From: Capra hircus
Lineage: Eukaryota > Chordata > Mammalia > Artiodactyla > Bovidae
Direction of reading: 5' to 3'
Length of the DNA: 64,000 nucleotides
Assembly (NCBI RefSeq): GCF_001704415.2
Contig: NC_030811.1
Coordinates: 5,242,501-5,306,500, forward strand
A model generated the notes under the pieces. The model made no database searches, was not told the origin of the DNA, and was given only the letters and a program-made list of their open reading frames with translations. Both the position numbers and the translations under genes were made by a program. This document shows, piece after piece, positions 23,010 through 33,657 of this stretch (position 1 is its first letter; each line of letters begins with the position of its first letter).

Positions 23010-23374
23010 GTACTCGGGTGTTCCCTCCCCGCCCCACCGTGTCCTGGGCGCTGCCCTCTCCCACGTCCAGAGGAGCCCATTGATGGCCCTGTGGATGCCT
23101 CCTCCTGGAAGTAGCGTTGGCGTATATCTCATGTGCTTGTAGCTACAGCAGCCTGTTCTGCAGGGCCCTTAGGAGAAGCACATATTTTTAAACAGAGTGA
23201 AATATGGAGAGTTTGTTAATGTTTTTCTCTCTGGCTAAATTATTCTATGCTAAATAATTGGTTTGTAGCTACTTTTCGGCTTCACTTAAGAACAGCAGCA
23301 GAAACTGCTCTGTGTGATCTCCTCTCTGTTGAGTTCCGACTTGCTGAGCTGCCACACCCTTCTCTGCTTTCCAG

Positions 23375-23482
23375 GGCTCCCGAGACGGCCCCGGCAGAGT
23401 GGAGAGGGACATCGTCTTCTGTAGTAACAACTGCTTTATTCTCTATTCATCAACTGCACAAGCAAAAACCTCAGAAAGCAAG
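23375..23482 (+). CDS. KMT2C: KMT2C coding exon 13: Cys cluster end
   Basis: The 108-nt, phase-0 exon encodes GSRDGPGRVERDIVFCSNNC and FILYSSTAQAKTSESK. The Cys-x3-Cys pair probably completes a zinc site with the CCHC of exon 12. DGPG replaces the recalled human residues STK, while the Cys part is unchanged. Borders are TTCCAG and GTGAGA. Confidence 0.95.
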
Positions 23483-24345
23483 GTGAGATGCAGACTGTCT
23501 CGGTCAGTCCAGTCTAATTTTCTAACCAGCAGCAGTGCCTGGTGTAATTAAATTCAAGCTAAGTGCCAAATAAATTTAGACTGCAAAATATATGAGCCTA
23601 GAAGGGAGAAGTTGATTTCTTCACCAGATAGTTGCTTACGTCAGTATACAGCGCCTGCCTGCTGCTGGATTTTCAGTGAGGCTTGTCTATTTTTCAGAAT
23701 GGTGCTGGATGGGGGGATCCTGCAGGTTTGCGGTTGATTCGTTTGCTGTTGATTCGTTTATGATACTTTATATCTAAAGAGGAACTAACCAGGCTTCTAT
23801 CTCAGCTCAGCCCCTTCAGTGGCTCAGTGGGAGCCAGGCAGCCTCTGAGAAAAAGTTAAATACGACTTACTGTTGGGGACATCTTCCCCATCTTTCACAT
23901 TTATGCCCATTTATTAAGCCTAGGATTAACAAAGAGGAATTTCAAAGGGTGGGACAAGCTCATAGAAGATTAAGTTTTCATTTGGTTTCACAAGGAACAC
24001 TGTTTCATCGAGTAAATTATATTCGCTCCTGTGGCAACACTGAGTTTTCAGGCTTTATGATGATTTGAAACGGGAGGATCCATGAAGGTTTAAGCACAGA
24101 ATGTTCTCCAGAGTTAAATCTTTGTAGAGAAACCCTTCCCCCCAGCCCCCCTCCCCACCCCAGTCAATACTTGTTAGGTGCGTGCGGTGCGGTGGGCGCT
24201 CAGTGTCGACGTCTGCTGTGCGTGCTTCCTCACCCCTCGCTTACAGACCCACACACGCTGTTAGAACTGCTGCCTGGCTGCTTGCTTTAGGCAGAATTAC
24301 TTTGGAGCTTTGGAATGACTCTCATTGTTTTTCTCGATTGCGCAG
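23483..24345 (+). other. KMT2C: KMT2C intron
   Basis: This is unique sequence with a C-rich stretch near 24138-24165 and no recognised repeat. The acceptor CGCAG precedes the largest domain exon. Confidence 0.6.
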
Positions 24346-25465
24346 GAATCCGCTCCTTCGTTGCCGCAGTCACCTGTAAGAGAGCTGCCTCCCAAAGCGC
24401 CGCATCAGTACAACAACAACATCTCCTCGCTAGACGTGCGCTGCCTACCACAGCTCCAGGAGAGAGCCTCACCCCCGGCGTCCCCTCCCATCTCTTTCCC
24501 TCCTGCTTTTGAAGCGGCCAAAGTGGAGGCAAAGCCTGATGAGCTTAAGGTCACAGTCAAGTTAAAGCCTCGGCTGAGAACTGTCCACGGTGGGTTTGAA
24601 GACTGCAGGCCGATCCCTAAGAAGTGGAGAGGGATGAAGTGGAGGAAGTGGAGCATCCACATCGTGGTCCCCAAGGGGGCCTTCCAGCCCCCCTGCGAGG
24701 AGGAGATCGATGAGTTTCTGAAGAAGCTGGGCACCTCCCTGAAGCCTGACCCTGTGCCCAAAGACTACCGCAAGTGCTGCTTCTGCCACGAAGAGGGCGA
24801 CGGGCTGACGGACGGGCCGGCGAGGCTGCTCAACCTCGACCTGGACCTGTGGGTCCACCTGAACTGTGCACTGTGGTCCACGGAGGTCTATGAGACCCAG
24901 GCTGGCGCCCTGATCAACGTGGAGCTGGCCCTGCGGAGGGGCCTGCAGATGAAATGCGTCTTCTGCCACAAGACGGGGGCCACCGGTGGCTGTCACCGGT
25001 TCCGCTGCACCAACATTTACCACTTCACTTGCGCCATTAAAGCACAATGCATGTTTTTTAAAGATAAAACTATGCTTTGTCCCATGCACAAACCAAAGGG
25101 CCTCCACGAGCAGGAGCTGAGCTACTTCGCCGTCTTCAGGAGGGTGTACGTGCAGCGCGACGAGGTGCGGCAGATCGCCAGCATTGTGCAGCGCGGCGAG
25201 CGCGAGCACACCTTCCGCGTGGGCAGCCTCGTCTTCCACGCCATCGGCCAGCTGCTCCCGCAGCAGATGCCGGCCTTCCACTCGCCCACGGCGCTCTTCC
25301 CCGTAGGCTACGAGGCCAGCCGGCTGTACTGGAGCACGCGATACGCCAACCGCCGCTGCCGCTACCTCTGCTCCATCGAGGAGCAGGACGGCCGCCCCGT
25401 GTTCCTCATCAGGGTCGTGGAGCAGGGCCACGAGGACCTCGTCCTGAGCGACACCTCGCCCAAAG
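24346..25465 (+). CDS. KMT2C: KMT2C large exon 14: ePHD and FYRN
   Basis: The 1120-nt exon (tail residues 1186-1558) first encodes a Pro-rich linker, then FEAAKVEAKPDELKVTVKLK and a conserved WRGMKWRKWSIHIVVPKG block. The extended PHD runs from the Cys at 24775 to the His at 25089: CCFC, HLNC, CVFC, CHRFRC, HFTC and CPMH clusters are all intact. FYRN follows at about 25200-25400 (core FRVGSLVFHAIGQLLP), and the start of FYRC includes GHEDLVLS. The ePHD contributes to nucleosome binding, and FYRN with FYRC forms one fold. GC content at synonymous sites is very high. The donor GTCAGG is weak; read-through would stop at 25639-25641. Confidence 0.98.
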
Positions 25466-26339
25466 GTCAGGCGCATCCCTACAGCCTGAGGCCAGGGAAG
25501 GGTTCGCCACAGTGCTCCCCGGGGTCTGCTCGCGGCTGTGTGTCCGGGCAGCAGGGCGGCTCTCCGCTGACAAACGCGGGTCTCGGCCCCCTTGTCTTTG
25601 CCAAACGCTCGCTAGACTTCCTCACATCAGGGTGTACTTAGAAATGCCAATGGTGTATTAGATAGATAGACTGACTTCTAGGTAGAGGTTGCTTGTCACC
25701 TTAAGGGACCCTCTTAACATCACCTAGAAGGTGGGAAAAAAATAAAGCATATTGTACAGATTGTCTTATCTCAGGATCATCAGATGCTAAGTTTAGAACC
25801 AGAAATCAGTCGCTTAATTTTGGCCTCTAGGTTAGCTAAGCCTAGATTGTTGTTTTTATTGATGTAGAAAGTGGTGCAGAACTGCTTTTTTTAAGTAAGT
25901 TTAGTAGTTTGTTTTTTTTTTTTAAAGAGAAAATGCTCCAAAGATAATTCCAATGAAATATCAATTTCAGATTTTGATTTAACTCTGAGAGGAAAGGATC
26001 TATCTGCAGGTGTTACTTAAGTGGATTAATTGTTTGAAAATCTGATACGCTGCATGGCCAGCATGAATTTGAGTTATGTTAGACTTTACTTTCCAGCTTT
26101 ATTGTTTAATTCTCTGACTGTAGCGTGTTCTTTCCCCCAAAACTTTATAAAAAGTCTTTAATTAAAAACTACTGCCATCCAATAAGCAGGTGATAACCTG
26201 CCCATGGGCTTCACTTGGATCTGGTGAGTCTTTGTGAGCAGTGGGTCTTCATTTTGCTTTTGTTTTTGTATGACATCCTTTTTCCTCTTTACCTGAGAGC
26301 AAGTTTGTTATTAGAAAATGTCTTTTTGTCCATATGTAG
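25466..26339 (+). other. KMT2C: KMT2C intron
   Basis: The intron switches abruptly from GC-rich exon sequence to AT-rich sequence. No named repeat or exon was recognised. Confidence 0.6.
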
Positions 26340-26476
26340 GTGTTTGGGATAAAATTTTGGAGCCCGTGGCCTGTGTAAGGAAAAAATCTGAAATGCTGCA
26401 GCTTTTCCCAGCCTATCTAAAAGGGGAGGACCTGTTCGGCCTGACCGTCTCTGCAGTGGCACGGATCGCCGAGTCA
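26340..26476 (+). CDS. KMT2C: KMT2C coding exon 15: FYRC
   Basis: The 137-nt exon completes the Gly codon and reads VWDKILEPVACVRKKSEMLQ, then LFPAYLKGEDLFGLTVSAVA and RIAES. This is the central part of the FYRC domain and is almost invariant against recalled human KMT2C. Borders are ATGTAG and GTGAGT, phase 0 at the end. Confidence 0.97.
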
Positions 26477-27291
26477 GTGAGTGCGGGGCTGCCCTCCTGT
26501 CCCGCCACACGTGTCCCCTAACGCCGGGCGGGGTGGTCACGGTCCCCACACTTCCAGGGAGTGGCTTGGCCGGTGATGAGCTCCTGCCTGAGAGAAAACA
26601 GGCCTTCGTGAGTCGCTCCTGTGTCCGTGTTGACGTGCTGAGGCAGGTCACAGGGCTCAGGGTCTGTGGGGCTGGGTGTCAGCCGTGCGGTGGGGTGAGG
26701 CCCTGCTCCTGCGGGGCGGCAGGTTGGTGCCCGGCGTTCACATCCACTCTCCCACCAAGGCCCAGGTTGGTCACTAGCACGTGGCTGGATTTCATGAGCC
26801 CTGAGTCCCTGACACCTGCATGTCACACACATGTAATAGTGAGTTTATACACAATGCTCGTGGAAAACTGTGTAGCTTGTAAGGCATTGTTTTCAAGAAA
26901 GTCACTGACGGGCTTTCTGTGGAGCAGAGAGGACACCCCGGAAGCCACCGCTTGCTTCGGCCGCACCCTCCCCAGGTGCTGGGCCTCTGTCACGCCTCTC
27001 ACGGGCAGGGTCCACAGGAGACAGGCTGCAGAAAAGGCCTGTGACACAGGTGGTCCTGCGAGCCGCCCTCAGGTCACCCCAACTCCCAGGACCCGGCCGC
27101 AGTGAGCTCACCACACAGTCAGGCTCCGAGGGCGGTGGCTTCTGTCTGCACAGAGCCTCATGTTGCCGGCATCCTGAAAACATCGACACGTTGTCTTCAC
27201 AGAGTTGTTTGGGGCGTGCTCTGGCGGGTCTGTCTTGCCTGCAGTCTTGATCACATGAGTTACCTGTCTGTCTGTCTCTGCTTCTCTCCAG
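26477..27291 (+). other. KMT2C: KMT2C intron, GC rich
   Basis: GC-rich intron without a recognised repeat. Long open frames on both strands here have no recognisable protein family and are explained by few stop codons in GC-rich DNA. Confidence 0.6.
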
Positions 27292-27422
27292 CTCCCTGGG
27301 GTTGAGGCATGTGAAAACTACACCTTCCGGTACGGCCGGAACCCCCTCATGGAGCTGCCGCTGGCCGTCAACCCCACAGGTTGTGCCCGGTCCGAACCTA
27401 AAATGAGTGCCCATGCCAAGAG
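27292..27422 (+). CDS. KMT2C: KMT2C coding exon 16: FYRC end and WIN motif
   Basis: The 131-nt exon reads LPGVEACENYTFRYGRNPLM and ELPLAVNPTG, closing FYRC. CARSEPKMSA follows (about 27379-27411). This is the WDR5-interaction (WIN) motif, whose Arg inserts into the WDR5 pore and tethers the catalytic module. It ends with two bases of an Arg codon before an atypical GTTTGT donor. Confidence 0.96.
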
Positions 27423-27687
27423 GTTTGTGTTAAGGTATTTTGTTTTGACTTCACATAGTGCAGCCCGGGGTTTCCAGGCCTCCTAGTGGTGTCTGTGCTT
27501 GGCGCGTCTGCTGCTTACAAACCCCGCTGTCCCTGGCTGTGTCTGCGGCTCGCTGCGGCCTGGCCGCGCGGCCCGCTCGGCGGTTCCCCGTGTGTATGCC
27601 TGTCAGCACCAGCTGGACCCGCTGGGCCCACCCGGAGACGCCTTCAGTCCCCCTTGTGTTCTCCCTGTCGGCGTCCGCCGTCCGCAG

Positions 27688-27856
27688 GCCTCACACCCTG
27701 AACAGCACCAGCACCTCCAAGTCCTTCCAGAGCACCGTCACCGGGGAGCTGAGCGCGCCCTACAGCAAGCAGTTCGTCCACTCCAAGTCGTCGCAGTACC
27801 GGAAGATGAAGACTGAGTGGAAGTCCAACGTGTACCTGGCCCGGTCCCGGATTCAG
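27688..27856 (+). CDS. KMT2C: KMT2C coding exon 17: pre-SET linker and SET start
   Basis: The 169-nt exon (tail residues 1648-1704) reads RPHTLNSTSTSKSFQSTVTG, then ELSAPYSKQFVHSKSSQYRK and MKTEWKSNVYLARSRIQ. The last part is the N-terminal edge of the SET domain. It is highly conserved. Borders are CCGCAG and GTGAGC. Confidence 0.97.
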
Positions 27857-28289
27857 GTGAGCGGGGGCTGCATGTCCAGGATGGCGAGAGGCGGGCGGGG
27901 CACTCTCGGGGAGAGGGGGCTGTCCAGTGTGCGAGCCAGGAGGCTGCAGGCCGCGGAGAGAGACACCCTGTCGGGCAGTGTTGTATGAGGCCTGGGCACT
28001 AGCCGCTCCATCTGCGGTCTCAGGACGCAGACTCTGTTCTTCCCCAAATGGGAGCTGGCCTCTGAACACGTCTTTACATTGTGCTGAGACCCCACGGGAT
28101 GCAGGGAGCGTTGTATTCTCCCTGCACGGGAGACGTGGCAAGCTCACTAGGGTTAAAGTTGCTTGTGAAAAATACAAATGAAAATGTTTTCAAAAGGTGC
28201 CCAATTTTGGAAGCCGCCTTTTCATGAAATCATCGTGTATTTGGGTAGGTTGTGGAACAGGTAAAACTGTCTTGAGGCTAATAGGCATT

Positions 28290-28925
28290 CAAGTTTACCC
28301 AGGTCACACTTCTGAGGTGGGTCTCAGGACCTGGGTCACGCTCGCTGAGGCGGGTCCTGGGACCCATGTCACACTTCCGAGGTGACCCATGTCACGCTGA
28401 GGCGGGCCCCCGGATCCAGGTCATGCTCGCCGGGACGAGTCTTGGGACCTGGGTCACACTCGCCAGAGCGGGTCCCCGGACCCAGGTCACGCTCGCCGAG
28501 GCGGGTCCGGGGACCCAGATTCTCCCCCAGGCTCCTTGTGTTGCTGAGTGAGGTTACCACTGCTAGTTCTGTGCGTCGGCCTCAGTGCACAGGCCCACAG
28601 CATCGCCGGGGCAGGTCACACTCGCCGAGGCGGGTCCCGGGTCACGCTTGCTGAGGTGCGTCCGGGGACCCAGGTTCTCCCCCAGGCTCCTCGTGTTGCT
28701 GAGTGAGGGCACCACTGCTAGTTGTGTGCGTTGGCCTCAGTGTACAGACCCACAGCATCGTTGGGGCAGGTCACGCTCGCTGAGGCGGGTTCCGGGATCC
28801 GGGTCACACTCGCCGAGGCGGGTCCGGGGACCCAGGTCCTCCCCCAGGCTCCTCGTGTTGCTGAGTGAGGGCACCACTGCTAGTTGTGTCATCGGCCTCA
28901 GTGCATAGACCCACAGCATCGTCGG
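28290..28925 (+). repeat. GC-rich two-level tandem repeat
   Basis: A short unit of about 30 bp built on gaggcgggtcc and ggtcacactcgcc repeats through 28290-28530. From about 28515 a larger unit recurs three times, each containing 'caggctcctcgtgttgctga', an 'accactgctagttgtgt' block, 'acccacagcatcg' and one or two copies of the short unit. The period is roughly 160 bp. It is noncoding. Confidence 0.85.
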
Positions 28926-31285
28926 GGTCTGTTGCCTTTCTCTCTCTGAGGTTTGCTCTGACCCACCCCAGCTCTGCTGCCCTGCTCTGACCGCCTCACC
29001 TGTGGGCACCGTGCAGGCCTGCCCGCCCCTCCTGTGCAGTCCCAGTCACAAGCCATGCTGGTCCCTCAGGTAGAAGGTGGCTTTCACACGCTGTTTATCC
29101 ATGTTCTTCATGTGGAAACTTTCAGGATCTTCTTCTGACTCACTGTTTCAGTGTTTTAGCAAAGTGGGCCCGTTGCTTTCCCCAGTGGTGAGTCCTTTCA
29201 GCCTGAAGCAGTGTGGCCATGAGTCTAAGAAATGTTTCTGTGCTGATTCTTCTGCAAAGTCCTGCCTCTGTTTCTCTCCACACAAATACTGGGTCCCTGA
29301 GATCAGGGTCTCAGTGTGGCCCCAGCCCCCGAGCAGGAGCATCACCTGAGGCTCTGCCCAGGTTGCAGGTTTGTGGTCCCTGGTCTTCCGAGTCTGGCCC
29401 CCCAGGTGGGCCCGTGATGGTCCTCATGCCGCCAGAGAAGACTCGTGATGGTCCTCATGCCACCAGAGAAGACTCCGTCTCAGCTCTGATCTCTGCGTGG
29501 CCTTGTCTTGGGGTTCCTCGTCCTGACTCTGAGATGCTTCTGCGTGGTGTCTGCACCTGCTCCTCTTTGTCTTTTCCTCTGGCACTTTGTTTGCGTGTTA
29601 CAGACGTGTGCACTCTCTTTCTCGTCTCTGAAGGAGCGTGTCTCGGCTCCTGGGGCCGACAGTGCTCAACTTCTGCTTCCGGCCACGCCAGCATCCTCCT
29701 CTGCTCAGTGGCTTCTCCGTTTAAGATGTTTCCAAATGGCTCGTTCATGCTGCCTTCCTGCTCTTCAGTGTTGGTTTCTTTCCCGGTTGTGTGAAGGGTT
29801 TTTAACCGCCTGTGTTCAATCCGTCATCTTTTTTGAGGGCTCTTGGTAATTGCTCGCCTTTTTTTCCCTCCCTCTGTCACCTCCTTTCCGTCCACCTCCC
29901 AGGTCCTCATGCTAACAACCTGCGAAAGACCGTGTTTTTCCCCATGCTGCTCTCTTAACAGCACATACGTGTCTGTGTGCGTGTGGGAAGGCAGGGTCAT
30001 GTTATCTACACTTTGCTGGGTCTTCCTTTTCTCACCAGTATTCAGACACATCTAGCTCTAATTCATTCTTCAGTGGCTCTTCCTTTCTGTGAAATCGACG
30101 AGCTGTGATTGGTTAAACCATTGTACTAATGCCGAGCATTTCTTGTGTTTGGAGTTCTTTCCTGAAACAGCATTGCCGTCAGGACTTGTACAGATACCCA
30201 TGTAACTTCTGTGGAATGTGTGCTCCCAAGTGAGATTTTTGCATAGAAATACATGTACTTTTCATTTTTGTAGACATTGCCTGCTTTCTAAACAGGCTGT
30301 AATTGTATGCTCTTCTCCTGCAGAGTATGAAACTTTTTCTTGTTTTCCCATTTGAAGTGTTAGGACGCTTTTATATTTTTGCCAGCCTGTTAAGCACAGA
30401 CTGGTGTTGTCACCTCAGTTGCAGCCTTTTGGGTTTTCCATTTATGTTTGCTTGCTATGAACTGCATTGCATATCCATATCCTTTGTCCATTTTTCAATT
30501 TATAAGAACTTGTACTGTTTGGCAAAAGATGTTTTTTAGGGGAAAATACCTCAGTAAGTGTGGAATGTTTTTTACTCTAGGAGTATTAACTTTTATACAG
30601 TCAAACATATAATTTTCCATAGCTTCTATCCTTGGTTAAGACTGTAGATTGCATATGTAGTTTCTTAGATTCTTTTTCTTTCAGTGATTTTATTTTTTGT
30701 GTTTTAAGACATTTTTTTTTCTTCTGTTGAATAACCAGTTGTGGGGGCACCATTTAGTAATACATAACCCATCCATGTTAAACTGAATTTCAATACTACC
30801 AAGCTCCTTCACGAAGTGTTCACGTGTGCCTGGCTGTTTGGATTCTCAGTTCATTTCCAATGACCTTCTGGTCTCTTACACTGAGCTGTACTCACCTCCA
30901 TGCAGATTCTTTCTGTATATCCTGCTTTGTCACATTGGAGTCGCACCTGGAATTGAACACACAAACCGCATGAGTATTTCTTTTCAGAAGTTAATTCTCA
31001 CCCCAAAGTCTCCCAATAACAGCCCCCGTACCGTCTATTCCCAGATGGTACTTGACAAGGACTGTGTCCGGTGTGTGTGTGTGGGGGGTCTTCTGGTCGG
31101 TTTAGTTGAGAATGCAGAAACTCACATTGTAATAGTCCCTTACACTGAGCCCTGTTCCTGCTTCATAAGTTTGTTGTGTCCTTTTAGAAATCACAGTGGG
31201 ATAAAATTAATAGCAGAAGCCATTAGCCTGTTTAGTTGGTGGGATCTGGGTGTGATAATCACGAATGGGAGAAGATGTGTAAAAG

Positions 31286-31474
31286 TCATTTAGTCGTGTC
31301 TGACTCTGCGACCCCATGGACTATACATATACAGTCCATGAGATTCTCCAGGCCAGAAGATTGGAGTGGGTAGCCTTTCCTTTCTCCAGGGGATCTTCCC
31401 AAGCCAGGGATCAAACCCTGGTCTCCCGTATTGCAGGCAGATTCTTTACCAGCTGAGCCACCAGGGAAGCCCAC
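31286..31474 (-). mobile_element. Bov-tA SINE
   Basis: In reverse orientation a Bov-A body ('gactctgcgaccccatgga') is followed by the tRNA-like head ending 'gagccaccagggaagccc'. It sits about 280 bp upstream of the next coding exon. Confidence 0.92.
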
Positions 31475-31758
31475 CAGAAAAGATGGCCAGATAGAAACAC
31501 TTTGTAAAAATGCCCTCAGGGTTTAGTGTAAAAAAAAGATAAACGAGGGAGTGATACCATGACTTTAGGTGGAAAAATTGAAGACAAGTCCAGTGTTACG
31601 GGTCCAGATGAGAGTGAAGTCCGTGCAGAGGCCACAAGACTTCAGGTGGGGTCTTCCTGGGGCGTCTGCTGGGACTGAGGGCAGGACCTTTGCCTGAAGG
31701 AGCACGCAGGCCTGCTGCCGGAAGCCAGTGGCTCTGAGGCGTGCGCGCGTTTCCGCAG

Positions 31759-31875
31759 GGGCTGGGCCTGTACGCTGCCCGGGACATCGAGAAGCACACC
31801 ATGGTCATCGAGTACATCGGGACCATCATCCGGAACGAGGTCGCCAACAGGAAGGAGAAGCTCTACGAGTCCCAG
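31759..31875 (+). CDS. KMT2C: KMT2C coding exon 18: SET, SAM-binding start
   Basis: The 117-nt, phase-0 exon encodes GLGLYAARDIEKHTMVIEYI, then GTIIRNEVANRKEKLYESQ. GLGLYA is the glycine-rich S-adenosylmethionine-binding turn of the SET domain, and the EYIGTIIRN strand follows. It is identical to recalled human KMT2C. Borders are CCGCAG and GTGAGC. Confidence 0.98.
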
Positions 31876-32115
31876 GTGAGCTCTCGTCCTTCTGAGCCTC
31901 TGGGCGCCCGGGGCCTGGGCTGGCTGTGACCCTGGAAACCACGCCTGGATAGTCTCCTATTTTCCCTGGGTTTTCCGTCGGCGTTACTGTCTGCGAGGCC
32001 GTAATGGGATCAGTGAGCCTGGCATCACAGGCGACCTGCCAGGTGTTGCTTCGGTTCAGGGCGAGGGGCGCTCCCGGCCTGGACACAGGCAGGTGCTGAG
32101 CACTTTCTCTTTCAG

Positions 32116-32189
32116 AACCGAGGCGTGTACATGTTCCGCATGGACAGTGACCACGTGATCGACGCCACGCTCACGGGAGGACCTGCCAG
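32116..32189 (+). CDS. KMT2C: KMT2C coding exon 19: SET
   Basis: The 74-nt exon reads NRGVYMFRMDSDHVIDATLT and GGPA, then two bases of an Arg codon. It contributes the substrate-facing part of SET (DATLTGG). One residue differs from recalled human (MDSDH here, MDNDH there). Introns on both sides are short (about 240 and 260 bp) and GC rich. Confidence 0.97.
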
Positions 32190-32449
32190 GTGAGGCGGGG
32201 GCCAGGGTGGGGGGCCCTTCAGTCACAGCAAGAGTTTTTACTTTACATTCTTCCCGTACGTTTGGGAATTCCTTGGCAGTCCAGGGTCAGGACGTTCACT
32301 GCCAGGGCCGGGCTCCCTGGCCGGCTGGGGCGCTGAGGTCCTGCAGCCGCTCTGCTGTCTGTGTCCGTGGGCGCACGTGCTGTGAGCGGGCAGGTGGGAA
32401 GGGCCCGCCTGGTGTTGGACGTGAGCCATCTCTGGACTGCGGCCCGCAG

Positions 32450-32558
32450 GTACATCAACCACTCGTGTGCCCCCAACTGCGTGGCGGAGGTGGTGACCTT
32501 CGAGCGCGGCCACAAGATCATCATCAGCTCCAGTCGGAGAATCCAGAAAGGAGAAGAG
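32450..32558 (+). CDS. KMT2C: KMT2C coding exon 20: SET catalytic NHSC
   Basis: The 109-nt exon encodes RYINHSCAPNCVAEVVTFER and GHKIIISSSRRIQKGEE. The NHSC motif at 32457-32468 is the invariant SAM-binding and pseudoknot segment of SET methyltransferases and is intact. The exon ends in phase 0 at GTAAGC. Confidence 0.98.
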
Positions 32559-33564
32559 GTAAGCCCGGCCCCGCCCCGCCCGAGGCCCCGCCTCCGCGGC
32601 GCTCACCCCTCCCGCCCCTGGCGCCGAGCTGATGGCGCTCAGGTCACGGCACTGGTGGCGGGGTGGCCCTGGGGTGGCCCTGGGGTGGCCCCGGTGCTCG
32701 TACGCACTCCGGACCAGTCCCCGCTCCCGGGCTCTTTGCAAGCAGGTTTCTGGAGTTTGGCTCCTCCGTTAGTCGTCCCTTCCCTCCGCGTGTCACCCGT
32801 GAGGATGGCCATCAGCCCCCGTCACCGCGTTGATATTCCCCGGCTTGGTCACAGACGTGATGAGCACGTCTTGGGGCTGCCCGGCGGGGCGGGTTCTGTG
32901 GGGGCCTCCCCTCTTTATGGGGGTGAGGAACCCGAGGGTCTCCACTCGGTTGGAGCTTCCAGCCCTGCCCTGAGAGGACGCTTGTATTTTGGGGTCATCT
33001 TACTGGAACGTACATTTTTAAATCGAGTTGACGCAAGGCTCGTCTTGCACATCTCACTAACTGGACATGGAAGAACCCATTTGAGGCCCCGAGCCTGGTG
33101 CCCCCGAACAGGCAGCGTGGCCTGGGGACAGCGGAGGCCCCCCCACCTGGTCTTGCACCCATCCCTGCTCGAGTTGTCGGGGGGGCCCCTTGACGGCGCC
33201 CAAGCCTCTGCCTCATTGTTTTTGTATGGGAGCCGCCCTGAGTCCTTAGGGAAGAGCTGTGGACGGTGGGAGTGCCGCGAGGAGGGGGGGGCCCCCCAGG
33301 ACCGCAGGGCGCCCCTCGGGGCGGGAGGGCTGCTTCCTGTGCGGTGCCGTCCGGCCTGTCCATCCTCGGCTCAGGGTCCAGGGGGAGGCCGTCCGGCAGG
33401 CGCCCAGCCGCTCTGACGACAGGGCTTCCCACGCGGGGAGACGCAGGCCGGGGAGGTCCCGGGAAGTGGGGGGGGCCCGGCCCGGCGCAGCCAGCAGCTC
33501 CCCGCGGGCCCCGGGGTGCCGAGGACGGGGGAGCGGCCTCTCACTGTGTGTCTTTGGCGGGCAG
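32559..33564 (+). other. KMT2C: Last KMT2C intron, GC and CpG rich
   Basis: The final intron is very GC rich, with poly-G and poly-C stretches near 33280-33300 and 33465-33480, and has long open frames on both strands because stops are rare. I recognise no protein in them and no repeat family. It may act as an intragenic CpG island. Confidence 0.6.
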
Positions 33565-33657
33565 CTGTGCTATGACTATAAGTTTGACTTTGAGGACGAC
33601 CAGCACAAGATCCCCTGTCACTGTGGAGCCGTGAACTGCCGCAAGTGGATGAACTGA
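33565..33657 (+). CDS. KMT2C: KMT2C last coding exon: post-SET and stop
   Basis: The final 93 coding nt encode LCYDYKFDFEDDQHKIPCHC and GAVNCRKWMN, then TGA. The CYDY tyrosine region lines the active site. The post-SET cysteines (codons at 33616, 33622 and 33637) coordinate zinc with the NHSC cysteine. The C-terminus ends exactly as in human MLL-family proteins. Confidence 0.98.
   Translation: MCYDYKFDFEDDQHKIPCHCGAVNCRKWMN

Larger units (their letters stand above)
27857..31758 (+). other. KMT2C: KMT2C intron with tandem repeats and a SINE
   Basis: The intron holds a GC-rich two-level tandem repeat (about 28290-28925), a MER5A-like scrap near 29325-29420, AT-rich sequence at 30200-30830 that resembles old antisense L1, and a reverse Bov-tA SINE at 31286-31474. 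No exon is seen. Confidence 0.7.

Noticed and set aside
24562..25476. 304-residue minus-strand open frame
   Set aside because: It is the antisense shadow of the GC-rich ePHD/FYRN exon of KMT2C.
9237..33657. KMT2D instead of KMT2C
   Set aside because: The domain order is shared, but linker residues such as FDDNNPFSESF and the PPTPPASLPPTPPP exon match recalled KMT2C, and the neighbour GALNT11 is the KMT2C neighbour in human.
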